From Lachnoclostridium sp. An196 (GTDB lineage: Bacteria > Bacillota > Clostridia > Lachnospirales > Lachnospiraceae), in the NCBI RefSeq assembly GCF_002160135.1, contig NZ_NFJZ01000013.1, forward strand, positions 1 through 64,000: 64,000 nucleotides of DNA, given 5' to 3'. How positions within the stretch are numbered: the stretch's first letter is position 1; every line of letters starts with the position of its first letter. This document shows, piece by piece, positions 32,513 to 42,089 of the stretch. The translations under genes were made by a program, and so were the position numbers. Below the pieces are notes generated by a model. It had not been told where the DNA came from. It saw only the letters and a list, made by a program, of their open reading frames with translations, and made no database searches.

Positions 32513-34008
32513 CAGATTCCCGCCTCCAGTATCTCATAGATTTTTTTCATATCCAGTGATCTTCTGACCAGATCGGCCAGCTTGTCATATTCCTGCTCTT
32601 TATGCGCCTGAAGATCGAAATCTTCTCCCGTGTATTCGAGTCCTTTTCGTTCCATCAGGCGGCGCACCGTCTCCTCCGCGAACCCTTCCGTATCGAAAAT
32701 GCCGTGGAGATAACTTCCCAGAACGCTTCCATCCTGATTGGCAAGGGCGTCAATCCTGCCGTCTGCCAGGCGTACCAGCTCCCGGCAGTTTCCCAGATTT
32801 TCCGTGACTCCCATATGGATCTCATAGCCGGTGACCTTACGGCCTTCCCAGCCGCTCCACAGACCCGCGCCGCGCTCCATGACACCTTCCGTCTGTGTCC
32901 GTGTCTTTGCCTCGCTGAATACGGTCCTGGTGTCCAGAAGTCCCATACCCCTCATGGTTCCTCCATGCTCCACGCAGTCCGGATCTTCCAGCTCTTTGCC
33001 CAGGATCTGGAACCCTCCGCAGATCCCGATCACCGGCGTCTTTTTTTCGGCCTGGCGCAGGATCAGAGCTTCCATGCCGGACTCCCGGAGCCACTGCATG
33101 TCGTCCATCGTATTTTTGGTCCCCGGGATCAGGATCAGATCCGGGTCGCCCAAAAGTCCCGGCTTCTGCACATACCTGAGCGATACCCCGGGCATACGCT
33201 CAAACGCGGCAAAATCCGTGAAATTGGAAATATGCGGCAGATGGATCACCGCGATATCCAGTCCTTCGCCCCGGTCTGTACGGAGCAGCCGGTCGGAAAG
33301 ACTGTCTTCGTCGTCAATATCCAGCCGTTCCATGGGCACCACTCCCACCACCGGAATCCCGGTCTTGTCCTCGATCATCCGAAGCCCCGGTTCCAGTATC
33401 TTCACATCTCCCCGGAATTTGTTGATGACCAGACCTTTGATCATGGACTGTTCATCCTCCTCCAGCAGCTTCACCGTGCCGTACAGGGCAGCGAAGACGC
33501 CTCCTCTGTCTATATCTCCCACTAGGAGCACCGGAGCGCCGGCCATCTTCGCCATCCCCATATTTACGATATCATTCTCATGGAGATTGATCTCCGCGGG
33601 ACTTCCCGCTCCCTCGATGACGATAATATCATAGGCCTCGCTAAGCCTCTGGTATGCCTCCATCACGTCGGGAATCAGCTGCGTTTTATTCCGATAGTAG
33701 TCCATGGCGTCCATATTTCCCCGGACTTCGCCGTTTACGATGACCTGGCTTCCCACGTTGCTGGTTGGCTTTAACAGGATCGGATTCATATCCACCGTGG
33801 GCTCGATCCCCGCCGCTTCCGCCTGCATGGCCTGGGCGCGTCCGATCTCCAGTCCGTCCTTTGTAATATAAGAATTCAGAGCCATGTTCTGGGACTTAAA
33901 CGGCGCCGTCCTGTACCCGTCCTGTTTAAAAACTCTGCAGAGACCGGCGGTCAAAAAACTCTTTCCAGAATTAGACATGGTTCCCTGTATCATGATTGCT
34001 TTTGCCAT
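32512..34008 (-). CDS. cbiP: Cobyric acid synthase
   Basis: The 498-residue enzyme amidates side chains b, d, e and g. The N-terminal domain starts [13 protein letters not shown] with the P-loop and has [11 protein letters not shown]. The C-terminal glutaminase domain has its Cys in [11 protein letters not shown] and ends with GSYLHGIFD. Length and order are typical. It starts 7 bases after the cobD stop codon. Confidence 0.97.
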   Translation of the reverse strand: MAKAIMIQGTMSNSGKSFLTAGLCRVFKQDGYRTAPFKSQNMALNSYITKDGLEIGRAQAMQAEAAGIEPTVDMNPILLKPTSNVGSQVIVNGEVRGNMDAMDYYRNKTQLIPDVMEAYQRLSEAYDIIVIEGAGSPAEINLHENDIVNMGMAKMAGAPVLLVGDIDRGGVFAALYGTVKLLEEDEQSMIKGLVINKFRGDVKILEPGLRMIEDKTGIPVVGVVPMERLDIDDEDSLSDRLLRTDRGEGLDIAVIHLPHISNFTDFAAFERMPGVSLRYVQKPGLLGDPDLILIPGTKNTMDDMQWLRESGMEALILRQAEKKTPVIGICGGFQILGKELEDPDCVEHGGTMRGMGLLDTRTVFSEAKTRTQTEGVMERGAGLWSGWEGRKVTGYEIHMGVTENLGNCRELVRLADGRIDALANQDGSVLGSYLHGIFDTEGFAEETVRRLMERKGLEYTGEDFDLQAHKEQEYDKLADLVRRSLDMKKIYEILEAGI

Positions 34009-34015
34009 CTCGTCA

Positions 34016-35110
34016 TCATCCTTTCACACCGGCTGCCCCGTCTGAAGCGACCTTTTTCAGAGCCTGTTCCATGGCTATGGACAGCTGTATATTTTCTGTC
34101 CGGGTCTTCACCGCCACCCGGTAATATTCTCCATCCAGTCCCCGGTAGTTGCCGCAGCGCCGGATCAGGATGCCCTCCGGAAGCAGGCGTTCATAGAGAT
34201 CCGTAATCCCGGGCGCCCGGAAAAACAGATAATCCGCCTGGCCGTCCCAGACCTGCAGGCCCAGACGTTCCAGATCCTCCTTCATCCGCTTCCGTTCTTT
34301 CCTCACCAGCGCAACGGCTTTCTCTTTATATTCCTGTTCTCTAAGAGCGGCGACTCCTGCTTCTGACGCCAGCACGCTGACTCCCCAGCACTGTCCCGCC
34401 CGCTCCATGCCTTCCAGCAGATCCTTGCACCCGCTGATCCCGTACCCCAGGCGGATCCCGGGCATGGCATACATCTTGGTAAAGGATTTCAGAATAAACA
34501 AGTGCGCATACTTCTTTGTCTCCTCAATCAGGGAACGCTCCTCCTGACCGGTAAAATCCAGGAAACATTCATCCAGCACCAGAAAAATTCCCAGATGTTC
34601 TGCTTTTTTAAGAATCTGAATCAATAATTCCTGATCCGTCAGAATTCCTGTAGGATTATTCGGATTGCAGAGAAACATCACATCGGGACGCTGTTCCATC
34701 TGTTCCAGGATATCCTTCCGGACCTCCAGATCCGCTTCCATGCGGTAAAACAAAAGCTCCGTACCTGTCTGTTTCAGCGCTTCCTCATATTCGGAAAAGG
34801 TGGGCGCCGTCAGTAACGCTCGTTTCGGACGAAGCGCATAGGCCAGCCGGTAGATCAGATCCGCGCCTCCGTTTCCGCAGATCAGGAAATCCTCCGGAAC
34901 TTTGTGGTATTCACTCAGAGCGCCTTTCAGTCTCCGGCACAAAGGATCCGGATAATGAACCGCCTGGTCCAGCGCCTCCGTCACAGCCCGTCGGACGCCT
35001 TCCGGCATCCCCAAAGGGTTGATATTGGCGGAAAAATCCAGAAGAGTCCCTTCCCTGCGGAAACGTTCCAGACTGCCGTCATATATATTTCCTCCGTGCT
35101 GAAGCTCCAT
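34016..35110 (-). CDS. cobD: L-threonine-O-3-phosphate decarboxylase (aminotransferase fold)
   Basis: This 364-residue PLP enzyme supplies aminopropanol phosphate for the nucleotide loop. It has HGGNIYDGS near the start, [16 protein letters not shown] and the PLP-binding lysine in [17 protein letters not shown]. It resembles histidinol-phosphate aminotransferase (HisC). The operon context and the N-terminal HGG motif point to CobD. Confidence 0.93.
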   Translation of the reverse strand: MELQHGGNIYDGSLERFRREGTLLDFSANINPLGMPEGVRRAVTEALDQAVHYPDPLCRRLKGALSEYHKVPEDFLICGNGGADLIYRLAYALRPKRALLTAPTFSEYEEALKQTGTELLFYRMEADLEVRKDILEQMEQRPDVMFLCNPNNPTGILTDQELLIQILKKAEHLGIFLVLDECFLDFTGQEERSLIEETKKYAHLFILKSFTKMYAMPGIRLGYGISGCKDLLEGMERAGQCWGVSVLASEAGVAALREQEYKEKAVALVRKERKRMKEDLERLGLQVWDGQADYLFFRAPGITDLYERLLPEGILIRRCGNYRGLDGEYYRVAVKTRTENIQLSIAMEQALKKVASDGAAGVKG

Positions 35111-37504
35111 CTAACCGTCCCTCCGGTCATACAGCAGTACGTCGCGGATGCCTTCCGCCGTATAGACCACCGCGGACTGATATACCGGTATGCCGGCTTT
35201 TTCCGCCGCCCGTTCTGTCACCGGTCCGATGCAGACCACTTTCGCCGCGAAATCCTGTCCTTCCGTCATGGATGCGAACGCGCGTACGGCGGATCCGCTG
35301 CAGAACGTCACATAATCCACTTCTTTAAGGATTCTTCCCAGTTCTTCTGCCTTGCGCATATCCACTGCCGTGTGATACAGGGCAATATCTGTATAAGGGA
35401 TGCCTGCATTCTCCAGAGCTTCCGGCAGTTCGCGGGACGCTTCCCGCGCCCGCATCAGGAACACATGATCGTCCTTTCCCAGCATGGGGACCCATTCTTT
35501 GGAAAGATCCCTGCTGCTGAAAGCAGACGGTACGAAATCCGCCAGGATTCCATGCTTCTCCAGTTCCCTTCTGGTGCCGTCTCCGATCACGGCAAACTTC
35601 ACCGGCGCCAGACCGCGGATATCTTTTCCGCATTCTCTGAGCCGCCGGAAGAACAGCTCCACGCCATTGCTGCTGGTAAATACGATCCAGGTACAGGCGT
35701 CCAGCGCTTCCATGGCACGCGCGACATTTTCATTATCCTCCGGCTCTGTACGGATCAGGCTGAACCTTATGGCCTCGGCCCCCTCTTCTTCCAGGACGCC
35801 GCACAGGTTCTCCGCCATCTTCTCCGTGGCCGTCACCAGCACCCTCGTGCCGGACAAAGGCTTCCTGCCAAACCAGTCCACCGCCTCACGGACGGACACG
35901 ACTTCCCCGATCACCGAAATGGCCGGGCTCTCGATCCCTGCACGTTCCGTCTCTTCGGCAATATTTTCCAGAGTCCCTGTCACCACTCTCTGGAGCGCCG
36001 TCGTCCCCGCCTGTACCACGGCTGCAGGAGTCTTCGGGTCTTTGCCGTACTCTATCAGCTGCGCCGTAATATTGGGCAGATTTTTAAGTCCCATCAGGAA
36101 AATCAGCGTACCTTCTTCTTCCGCCAGAGTACGGTAATCCAGAGACAAATTCTGTTTGTGCTGCCCCTCATGTCCGGTGATCACGTGAAAAGAAGAAGCA
36201 TAATCCCGGTGCGTCACCGGAATTCCCGCATAAGCCGGAGCGCCGTAGCAGGAAGATACACCCGGCACAATCTCAAATTCGATCCCGGCCTCCTTAAGCT
36301 CCTGGGCTTCTTCTCCTCCTCTTCCGAAGATAAAAGGATCCCCGCCCTTTAAGCGGACTACTTCTTTTCCTTCCTTCGCCTTGCGGATCAGCAGCTGGTT
36401 GGTTTCCTCCTGTTTCAGATGATGATGGGAGGAACGTTTGCCCGCATAGATCAGCTCCGCGTCCGGTCTCGCCTCATTCAGGAGAGAATCCGTCGCCAGA
36501 CTGTCATAGACGATAACATCGGCCTCCCGGATACAGGAAAGGCATCTCTTTGTCACCAGGTTCAGATCCCCCGGGCCGGCTCCCACCAGCCGTACTTTAC
36601 CCTGCCGGATCCGGTCAGCCATTTCCCGTCCCAGCGCAACTCCCTGCTCCGGATCAGTACCGGTCTGCCTGCTGCCGGAAACTCTCTTCGCGTGAACACA
36701 ATCCGGCGCATACAGCGCTTCCATATAAAGGGTTCCATCCTCCATCCGGGAAAGCGCCGCGGCAGGAGCGTTGCAGCTTCCTCCGATAGCGGACAGGTAT
36801 GCCCGTTCCGCGCTCAGGCAGACATACGCCTCCGGATCATTGATCCGTTCCAGGATCTCTTTCAGGTTCAGATCGCCGTCACGGCTCTCCACAGCCAGGA
36901 TCGCCTGTCCTGCGGCGGGCAGGCAGACCGATGGATCCAGATGTTCAAAGAAATACTCTCCGCCGGACGCCATCTCCAGACGCTCAAGGCCTGCGGCGGC
37001 CAGGATGATCGCGTCATACCGGCCTTCCGACAGCTTTCTCAGTCGGGTCTGTACATTCCCCCGGATCATCTTTACCTGAATCAGAGGATTTACCTTGCGG
37101 ATCTGCAGCTCCCTGCGAAGGCTTCCGGTACCCACCACGCTTCCCGGTTTCAGGTCTTTGAGGCGTGTCCCGTCCAGAGTCACGACTACATCTTCCACCG
37201 GTCCGCGCGTCAGCGCCGCGCCGATCCCGAGACCTTCGGCAAATTCCATCGGCATGTCTTTGGCGCTGTGCACTGCCAGGTCAATCTCCCCCCGCAGCAG
37301 GGCGTCTTCCAGTTCCTGGGTAAAGACGCCTTTTCCTCCGAAAGATGTGAGCGACCGGTCCAGCTGCTCGTCACCCTGCGTAGACAGCTCGGCAATCTCC
37401 ACTTCCAGGTCCGGAAATGCTTCCAGGATCTTTTCTTTCACTATATTGGTCTGGACCAGGGCGAGCATGCTCTTCCTGGTCCCTATACGTATCTTCTTCT
37501 GCAT
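35111..37504 (-). CDS. HemC-CobA-HemD triple fusion: hydroxymethylbilane synthase, uroporphyrinogen-III methyltransferase and synthase
   Basis: A single 797-residue chain carries three consecutive activities. Residues about 1-300 are HemC (RIGTRKSMLALVQT, AVHSAKDMP, and the dipyrromethane Cys in IGGSCNAP). Residues about 303-545 are CobA/SUMT (VGAGPGDLNLVT, RLKGGDPFIFGRGGEE, GVSSCYGAPAYAGIPVTHR). Residues about 550-797 are HemD. The chain runs through without stop or frameshift. It would take porphobilinogen to precorrin-2, through HemC, then HemD, then CobA. CobA-HemD fusions are common in Clostridia; the added HemC is less usual. It starts after GGAGG at 5 bases. Confidence 0.94.
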   Translation of the reverse strand: MQKKIRIGTRKSMLALVQTNIVKEKILEAFPDLEVEIAELSTQGDEQLDRSLTSFGGKGVFTQELEDALLRGEIDLAVHSAKDMPMEFAEGLGIGAALTRGPVEDVVVTLDGTRLKDLKPGSVVGTGSLRRELQIRKVNPLIQVKMIRGNVQTRLRKLSEGRYDAIILAAAGLERLEMASGGEYFFEHLDPSVCLPAAGQAILAVESRDGDLNLKEILERINDPEAYVCLSAERAYLSAIGGSCNAPAAALSRMEDGTLYMEALYAPDCVHAKRVSGSRQTGTDPEQGVALGREMADRIRQGKVRLVGAGPGDLNLVTKRCLSCIREADVIVYDSLATDSLLNEARPDAELIYAGKRSSHHHLKQEETNQLLIRKAKEGKEVVRLKGGDPFIFGRGGEEAQELKEAGIEFEIVPGVSSCYGAPAYAGIPVTHRDYASSFHVITGHEGQHKQNLSLDYRTLAEEEGTLIFLMGLKNLPNITAQLIEYGKDPKTPAAVVQAGTTALQRVVTGTLENIAEETERAGIESPAISVIGEVVSVREAVDWFGRKPLSGTRVLVTATEKMAENLCGVLEEEGAEAIRFSLIRTEPEDNENVARAMEALDACTWIVFTSSNGVELFFRRLRECGKDIRGLAPVKFAVIGDGTRRELEKHGILADFVPSAFSSRDLSKEWVPMLGKDDHVFLMRAREASRELPEALENAGIPYTDIALYHTAVDMRKAEELGRILKEVDYVTFCSGSAVRAFASMTEGQDFAAKVVCIGPVTERAAEKAGIPVYQSAVVYTAEGIRDVLLYDRRDG

Positions 37505-37513
37505 GACGCCTCC

Positions 37514-38245
37514 TTACAGACGGTATCCGCGCGGAGTGATCATCCTGCCGTCTTTTACATAAGTCTGGGAGTTGCCGATGATGACGACGCTGAACATGTC
37601 GATCTCGGCGTCCTTTAAATGCCCCAGCGTCGTAATGCAGGAGGACTCCCCTTTTCTTCCCGCATGGCGCACAATGCCTACGGGCGTTTCTTTATCCCGG
37701 TATTTCATCAGAATATCCGCCGCCTGCTCCACATATCCGGTTCTTTTCTTACTCTTGGGATTGTACAGACAGACGATCATGTCCCCCTGTCCGGCGCAGT
37801 CCACCCGCTTCATGATCAGATCCAGCGGCGTCATCAGGTCGCTCAGGCTGATCACGGCAAAGTCGTGCATCAGCGGCGCTCCCAGTACCGAGGCAGCCGC
37901 GCTGGCGGCCGTCACGCCCGGGACAGTCTCGATCTCGATATCCGCGTGTTTCTCCGCGGCCACCTGGTAGATGATCCCGGCCATTCCGTAGATCCCGCTG
38001 TCTCCGCTGGACACCATCGCCACAGTCTGGTCTTTCTGCGCTTCTTCCACTGCCATCTCACAGCGCTTTACTTCCTGCATCATAGGCGTCGCGATATAAT
38101 GTTTGTCCGGGAAAAATTCCTTCAGCATCTCCACATACGTGGTATATCCCGTCACCACGTCCGCTTTCTTGATCACTTCCACGGCTTTCACCGTCATATG
38201 TTCATATCCGCCCGGGCCAAACCCGACCACATATAATTTACCCAT
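37514..38245 (-). CDS. cbiH: Cobalt-factor III / precorrin-3B C17-methyltransferase
   Basis: This 243-residue tetrapyrrole methylase has VVGFGPGGYEHMTVKA at the N-terminus, VSSGDSGIYGMAG in the SAM site, ETVPGVTAASAAAS, and FTVYNPKSK-like text LYNPKSKKR. CbiH methylates C17 with ring contraction. It lies between hemA and the hemC fusion. Confidence 0.94.
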   Translation of the reverse strand: MGKLYVVGFGPGGYEHMTVKAVEVIKKADVVTGYTTYVEMLKEFFPDKHYIATPMMQEVKRCEMAVEEAQKDQTVAMVSSGDSGIYGMAGIIYQVAAEKHADIEIETVPGVTAASAAASVLGAPLMHDFAVISLSDLMTPLDLIMKRVDCAGQGDMIVCLYNPKSKKRTGYVEQAADILMKYRDKETPVGIVRHAGRKGESSCITTLGHLKDAEIDMFSVVIIGNSQTYVKDGRMITPRGYRL

Positions 38246-38248
38246 TTC

Positions 38249-39427
38249 CTAGTTCTCCTTCATATGCTCAAAAAATGCTCTCAGCTCCTTAGGATCGGAA
38301 TTGTCACGAATCCTGTAGAACATCTTATCAATGGCATGTTCAAATCCTTTCTTTTCCGCCTCCTGAAGCATCCATTCTTTCAATGCGCGGACCTCCGGCA
38401 ATGCCTGCTGGAAGATCATCCATCTTTCAAAATCCACTCTGGATTCTTCCAGAATATGATCCGCTTCCACGGCCTCGTGCATTTTTTTCTCATTATTGGT
38501 CTTTGCCAGCTCCCGGAAGTCGTCAATGTCGTATCTCCGAATGCCGGGCAGCCACTCTGTCTTTTCTTCGATATCGATCGGTACGGCCAGATCCACCAGC
38601 ACGCGGGGCTTGGAAATCCGCAGACTTCTTGCCAGCTTTTCATAAGTCAGCGTATAGTGCGGACTGCTGGTGGCGCTGATGATAACGTCCATATCGTCCA
38701 CCAGATCATAGCGGTTTTCATATTCCATCACCTGGTAGGCAATTTTGTGATGATGGTCTTCATGCGCCTGCGCCAGATTGCGGGAAGTCAGATAGACACG
38801 TACTCCTTCAATACACTGCAGGTTTTTCAGCACCGTGCTTCCGATCTTCCCGGAAGCGCCGATAAGCATGACATTTTTTCCGTGAAGCGTGCCCAACCCC
38901 TGCTCCGCAGCTTTGATCGCCATCGTGGCTGTAGAAACTGTAGTCCTGGAAAGCTCCGTCTCCGTTTTCACTTTTTTCGCCGCTGTCACCGCGAAGCGAA
39001 ACAGCGTATTCAGATAGACGCCGCAGGTACCCGTCTTCCTCGCCTGGTCGTGCGCCCGTTTCACCTGGCCCAGGATCTGATCCTCTCCCATTACCATGGA
39101 ATCCAGTCCCGCGGCCACCCGGAACAGATGCGCCACCGCGCCGGTGTCGCTGTAAAGCCGGATATAGTCGCCGATATTCTCCACATCCGCCGCGTCCGCG
39201 AACTCCAGAAGCAGCTCCTGCACACGGGTAAAATTACTCTCTTCCCGGTCTGAATAAGTATAAATCTCCGTCCGGTTGCAGGTGCTGATCAGGATACATT
39301 CCGTGGCAATCCCGCGCTCCACCGCCTGACGCATCAGTTCGCGCTGCTGCTCCTCCGGGAAAGCAAACAACTCCCGGATAGCGAGAGGTGCCACCCGATG
39401 ACTGATGCTGATCAGTGAAATTCCCAT
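38249..39427 (-). CDS. hemA: Glutamyl-tRNA reductase
   Basis: The 392-residue enzyme makes glutamate-1-semialdehyde from glutamyl-tRNA, the first step of the C5 tetrapyrrole route. The catalytic Cys lies in LISTCNRTEIY (near 50), followed by a Rossmann domain (MLIGASGKIGSTV). ATG at 39427 overlaps the cbiF stop codon as TGATG; a GTG at 39430 is nearly as good. Its presence inside a B12-regulated operon links precursor supply to cobalamin demand. hemL and hemB are not in the window. Confidence 0.94.
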   Translation of the reverse strand: MGISLISISHRVAPLAIRELFAFPEEQQRELMRQAVERGIATECILISTCNRTEIYTYSDREESNFTRVQELLLEFADAADVENIGDYIRLYSDTGAVAHLFRVAAGLDSMVMGEDQILGQVKRAHDQARKTGTCGVYLNTLFRFAVTAAKKVKTETELSRTTVSTATMAIKAAEQGLGTLHGKNVMLIGASGKIGSTVLKNLQCIEGVRVYLTSRNLAQAHEDHHHKIAYQVMEYENRYDLVDDMDVIISATSSPHYTLTYEKLARSLRISKPRVLVDLAVPIDIEEKTEWLPGIRRYDIDDFRELAKTNNEKKMHEAVEADHILEESRVDFERWMIFQQALPEVRALKEWMLQEAEKKGFEHAIDKMFYRIRDNSDPKELRAFFEHMKEN

Positions 39428-40182
39428 CACTCGCTCACTCCTTTTCGGAACTCCGTCGTAAAGGTCTTATCATACAGTTTGGACAATTCATATTCATCGC
39501 CGAGGAAATCTCCCACCACAGTCAACGCCGTCTTGGTGATTCCTGCGGCTTTTACCTTCTCCGCAATATTCGTCAGATCTCCGATGACGATCTTCTGGTC
39601 CTCCCAGGTGGCTTTATATACCACAGCCACAGGAGTGTCCGGGCGGTATGCCTGACGCAGGATCTCGCTCATCTCGTCCAGCATGCCCACGCTCAGGAAG
39701 ATGATCATCGTCGCGTTGTGCTGTGCCAGGTCCAGAAGCTTTTCCTTGGGCGGCATGGGAGTACGTCCTTCCATACGGGTCAGGATCACAGTCTGGCTCA
39801 CACCGGGCAGAGTGTATTCTTTCTTCAGCACGGCCGCCGTGGCCAGGAAGGAGCTGACGCCCGGGATCACCTCATATTCGATACCCAGCTCATCCAGCCG
39901 GTCCATCTGCTCCCTGTGGGCTCCATAGATCGCCGGATCTCCGGTATGGACCCTGGCCACCTTCAGGCCCTTCTCCTCCGCGTCCTTCATGACTTCGATC
40001 ACTTCATCCAGATGCATCGTGGCACTGTTGTAAATCACCGCGCCCTCTTTCGCGTCCGCCAGCACCTGCGGGTTCACCAGAGACCCCGCGTAGATGATCA
40101 CGTCCGCGCTGTCAATAATTTTCTTTCCCTTGATCGTCAAAAGCTCCGGATCCCCGGGACCCGCTCCGATAAATGATACCAT
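39427..40182 (-). CDS. cbiF: Cobalt-precorrin-4 C11-methyltransferase
   Basis: The 251-residue methylase starts VSFIGAGPGDPELLTIKGKK. It has the typical YAGSLVNPQVL, VRVHTGDP-like VARVHTGDPAIYGA, and LTRMEGRTPMPP segments of CbiF/CobM. It lies 3 bases after cbiL and overlaps hemA. Confidence 0.96.
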   Translation of the reverse strand: MVSFIGAGPGDPELLTIKGKKIIDSADVIIYAGSLVNPQVLADAKEGAVIYNSATMHLDEVIEVMKDAEEKGLKVARVHTGDPAIYGAHREQMDRLDELGIEYEVIPGVSSFLATAAVLKKEYTLPGVSQTVILTRMEGRTPMPPKEKLLDLAQHNATMIIFLSVGMLDEMSEILRQAYRPDTPVAVVYKATWEDQKIVIGDLTNIAEKVKAAGITKTALTVVGDFLGDEYELSKLYDKTFTTEFRKGVSE

Positions 40183-40185
40183 TCT

Positions 40186-40884
40186 CTATTTTCCCTCTTT
40201 CTTTATAATAACTGTCGTAAAGTAGCTGTATTCTCTGTCTGCATCCAACGGTCCGACATATTCGTCTTCCATCCCCACTCTGGACAGAACGGTGGCGTGG
40301 GACAGGGGAATGTTTCTCTCCTCCATCATCTGACGCAGTTTGCCGATGCTGTTCCCGGCTTTCATCACCACAATATTCTCAAAGGAATCAAACGCGGTCT
40401 TAAGCGCGGCGTTCTCTCTGGCTGACGGGACGATAGCCAATGCTTCGTTGCCCTCCATCAGGGCCACCTGGGCACGGGCTGCGCCGCTGCAGAAGGAAGG
40501 AATCCCGGGGATAATCTCCGTCTCGAAACCCTCTGCCGCCAGGTAATCGTTCACATACATATAGGTGCTGTACACCGACACATCTCCCAGCGTGATCATG
40601 GCAATATCTTTTCCCTTGCGAAGTTCGTCCGCCAGCAGTTCGCAGGCCGCCTGACGGCATTTCTTTCTCTCTTCCTCGTCAGGATGCATACGGAAGACCA
40701 CTTCCATGATCTCTTTCCGGTCCAGATCCACCACCGGTCGGATGATCTCCAGAGCCGTGCTGTATTCTCCTTCTTCCTTTACCGGTACCGCGATGATATC
40801 CGCGCTGTCCAGGATTTTTTTCGCCTTCAGCGTCAGAAGTTCCGGATCCCCGGGGCCCACGCCGATTCCATAAATCTTACCCAT
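40186..40884 (-). CDS. cbiL: Cobalt-factor II / precorrin-2 C20-methyltransferase
   Basis: The 232-residue methylase is the first gene of the cobalamin operon. It has IGVGPGDPELLTLKAKK, LGDVSVYSTYMY and IPGIPSFCSGAA, all typical of CbiL/CobI. The ATG at 40884 follows AAGGAG at 7 bases. An extension to 41079 would run back through the riboswitch terminator and is rejected. Confidence 0.96.
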   Translation of the reverse strand: MGKIYGIGVGPGDPELLTLKAKKILDSADIIAVPVKEEGEYSTALEIIRPVVDLDRKEIMEVVFRMHPDEEERKKCRQAACELLADELRKGKDIAMITLGDVSVYSTYMYVNDYLAAEGFETEIIPGIPSFCSGAARAQVALMEGNEALAIVPSARENAALKTAFDSFENIVVMKAGNSIGKLRQMMEERNIPLSHATVLSRVGMEDEYVGPLDADREYSYFTTVIIKKEGK

Positions 40885-40909
40885 CTCTGTTCTCCTTATT
40901 GTCCATTGC

Positions 40910-40941
40910 AAAAAAATAGCCCGCATACCGAAGTATGCAGG
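40910..40941 (-). terminator. Riboswitch-linked terminator before cbiL
   Basis: On the minus strand GCATAC and GTATGC form a tight stem with a 4-base loop, flanked by further G-C pairs and followed by seven T residues. It lies between the B12 aptamer and the cbiL ribosome binding site. This suggests control by transcription termination when cobalamin is plentiful. Confidence 0.75.
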
Positions 40942-41024
40942 TCTCATCGCGCATCGTATATACCGCGAACACAGGTGTCCGTCATGGCTGCGGTCAGGAT
41001 CTGCTTTCTTCGGAAGCTCTCCCT

Positions 41025-41205
41025 GTCTCAGAAAGCAGGTTTCCTGACTTACGTTCGCAGCTCTATCTCTCCTTCTCACCGGCGCCGCGTCTTCCTGCGG
41101 CGTCTTCCTGGCAATGGCTTTATAAGATATCGCTCCCGCTTACAGTGACCGGATCGTTCAGGACTTCCACCTGATTCCCTTTTCCGCCCGCCTTTGGGCG
41201 CACTT
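41025..41205 (-). ncRNA. Cobalamin (B12) riboswitch
   Basis: The minus-strand leader contains the consensus blocks of the class: GGGAATCAGGTGGAAGTCC, CCGGTCACTGTAAGCGGG, GCCATTGCCAGGAAGAC and the B12 box AAGTCAGGAAACCTGC (41035-41050). The aptamer lies about 140 bases upstream of cbiL and is followed by an intrinsic terminator. It most likely turns the whole downstream operon off when adenosylcobalamin or a relative is bound. Outer boundaries are approximate. Confidence 0.93.
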
Positions 41206-41289
41206 TCTGATCATTTTTGTCCACGGACATCATATCACATCCGTGAGCATTCGTCAACGAAGCGGCTCCTCCCGCGTATTCAAATATTT

Positions 41290-41904
41290 TCAGCAAGCTG
41301 TGCTTTCCCTCACCTTCCAGATATGACGCCAATACCTCAACGCAAGGAATATCGCACAGACTGCAGTCACAATATCCGCCAGAAAATATCTCAGTCCGGC
41401 CTGTCCAAGAGGGAGCAAACCCGGAAGTAAGAATATGGAAAAAATCATAAGCCCGCCGGCAAAGATCTGCGGTCTTTCCAGTTTATGCCTTTTTCCCATA
41501 TCCGCCGACGTGATAAAAAGCAGTATCATGCCGGCTATCAAAGATATCATCCAATACCACGATGCCTCTGTACTGTACAATCCGGAAGAATAACCGTCCC
41601 AGCCGCCGTTCATCAGGATAACCGCTCCCCAGCGTCCGAAAAACATCCTGGAATCTCTTTGCCGGCGTTTTTTCTTTTCTTCCCGAAACCGCTGCTCTTC
41701 TGCGGGTTCCCGCGGACCTACAAGTTCAGAAACATTCATCTCAAACAGAGCGGCAAGTTCTGCCAGATTGGCCGCTGTAGGTTTAGTTTTTCCCGCCTCC
41801 CATTTGGCGACAGCCTGTCGGCTGATTCCCAGTTGATCAGCTACATATTCCTGGGACATCTGGAGCTGCGTACGTCTCGTCTTAATATTTTCGCCCAATG
41901 CCAT
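41290..41904 (-). CDS. XRE-family regulator with C-terminal membrane helices
   Basis: The 204-residue protein has an N-terminal Cro/C1-type helix-turn-helix (MSQEYVADQLGISRQAVAKWE, about 16-36). A basic stretch rich in Lys and Arg (about 82-96) follows, then about four hydrophobic segments, ending in a short basic tail. Membrane-tethered XRE regulators are common in Firmicutes, with unknown signals. ATG at 41904 is preferred, 8 bases after GGGGG; ATG 41910 is possible. It is divergent from the blaI operon. Control of bla by this protein is not shown. Confidence 0.82.
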   Translation of the reverse strand: MALGENIKTRRTQLQMSQEYVADQLGISRQAVAKWEAGKTKPTAANLAELAALFEMNVSELVGPREPAEEQRFREEKKKRRQRDSRMFFGRWGAVILMNGGWDGYSSGLYSTEASWYWMISLIAGMILLFITSADMGKRHKLERPQIFAGGLMIFSIFLLPGLLPLGQAGLRYFLADIVTAVCAIFLALRYWRHIWKVRESTAC

Positions 41905-42022
41905 ATCCATATCCCCCTTCCGGCCCTGATGGTATAATTCGTATTTCATGCTTATTTTACCATGGAACACAGGTTGCGCACCAGCAACTATCACGCAACC
42001 GGCGGCTTCTCCCGCATTAAAA

Positions 42023-42051
42023 TTGACATATTTTCACACAATGATTATAAT
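42023..42051 (+). promoter_or_regulatory. Consensus promoter of blaI-blaR1
   Basis: TTGACA (42023-42028), 17 bases, TATAAT (42046-42051): both hexamers are perfect consensus. A BlaI-type operator follows just downstream at 42059-42070. Confidence 0.88.
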
Positions 42052-42058
42052 ATCTTTA

Positions 42059-42070
42059 TTACGTGTGTAA
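42059..42070 (+). promoter_or_regulatory. BlaI-type operator in front of blaI
   Basis: TTACGTGTGTAA has the TTAC-N4-GTAA dyad of BlaI/MecI operators. It covers the expected transcription start of the blaI-blaR1 promoter. The two copies before the beta-lactamase gene share the same dyad. Confidence 0.7.
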
Positions 42071-42089
42071 GATTTAAGGAGGAGTTCCT

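Noticed and set aside
34904-37618. Long plus-strand frames of 482 and 399 residues
   Set aside because: They lie opposite cobD and the HemC-CobA-HemD gene. Their translations have no family likeness, while the minus strand encodes clear enzymes.
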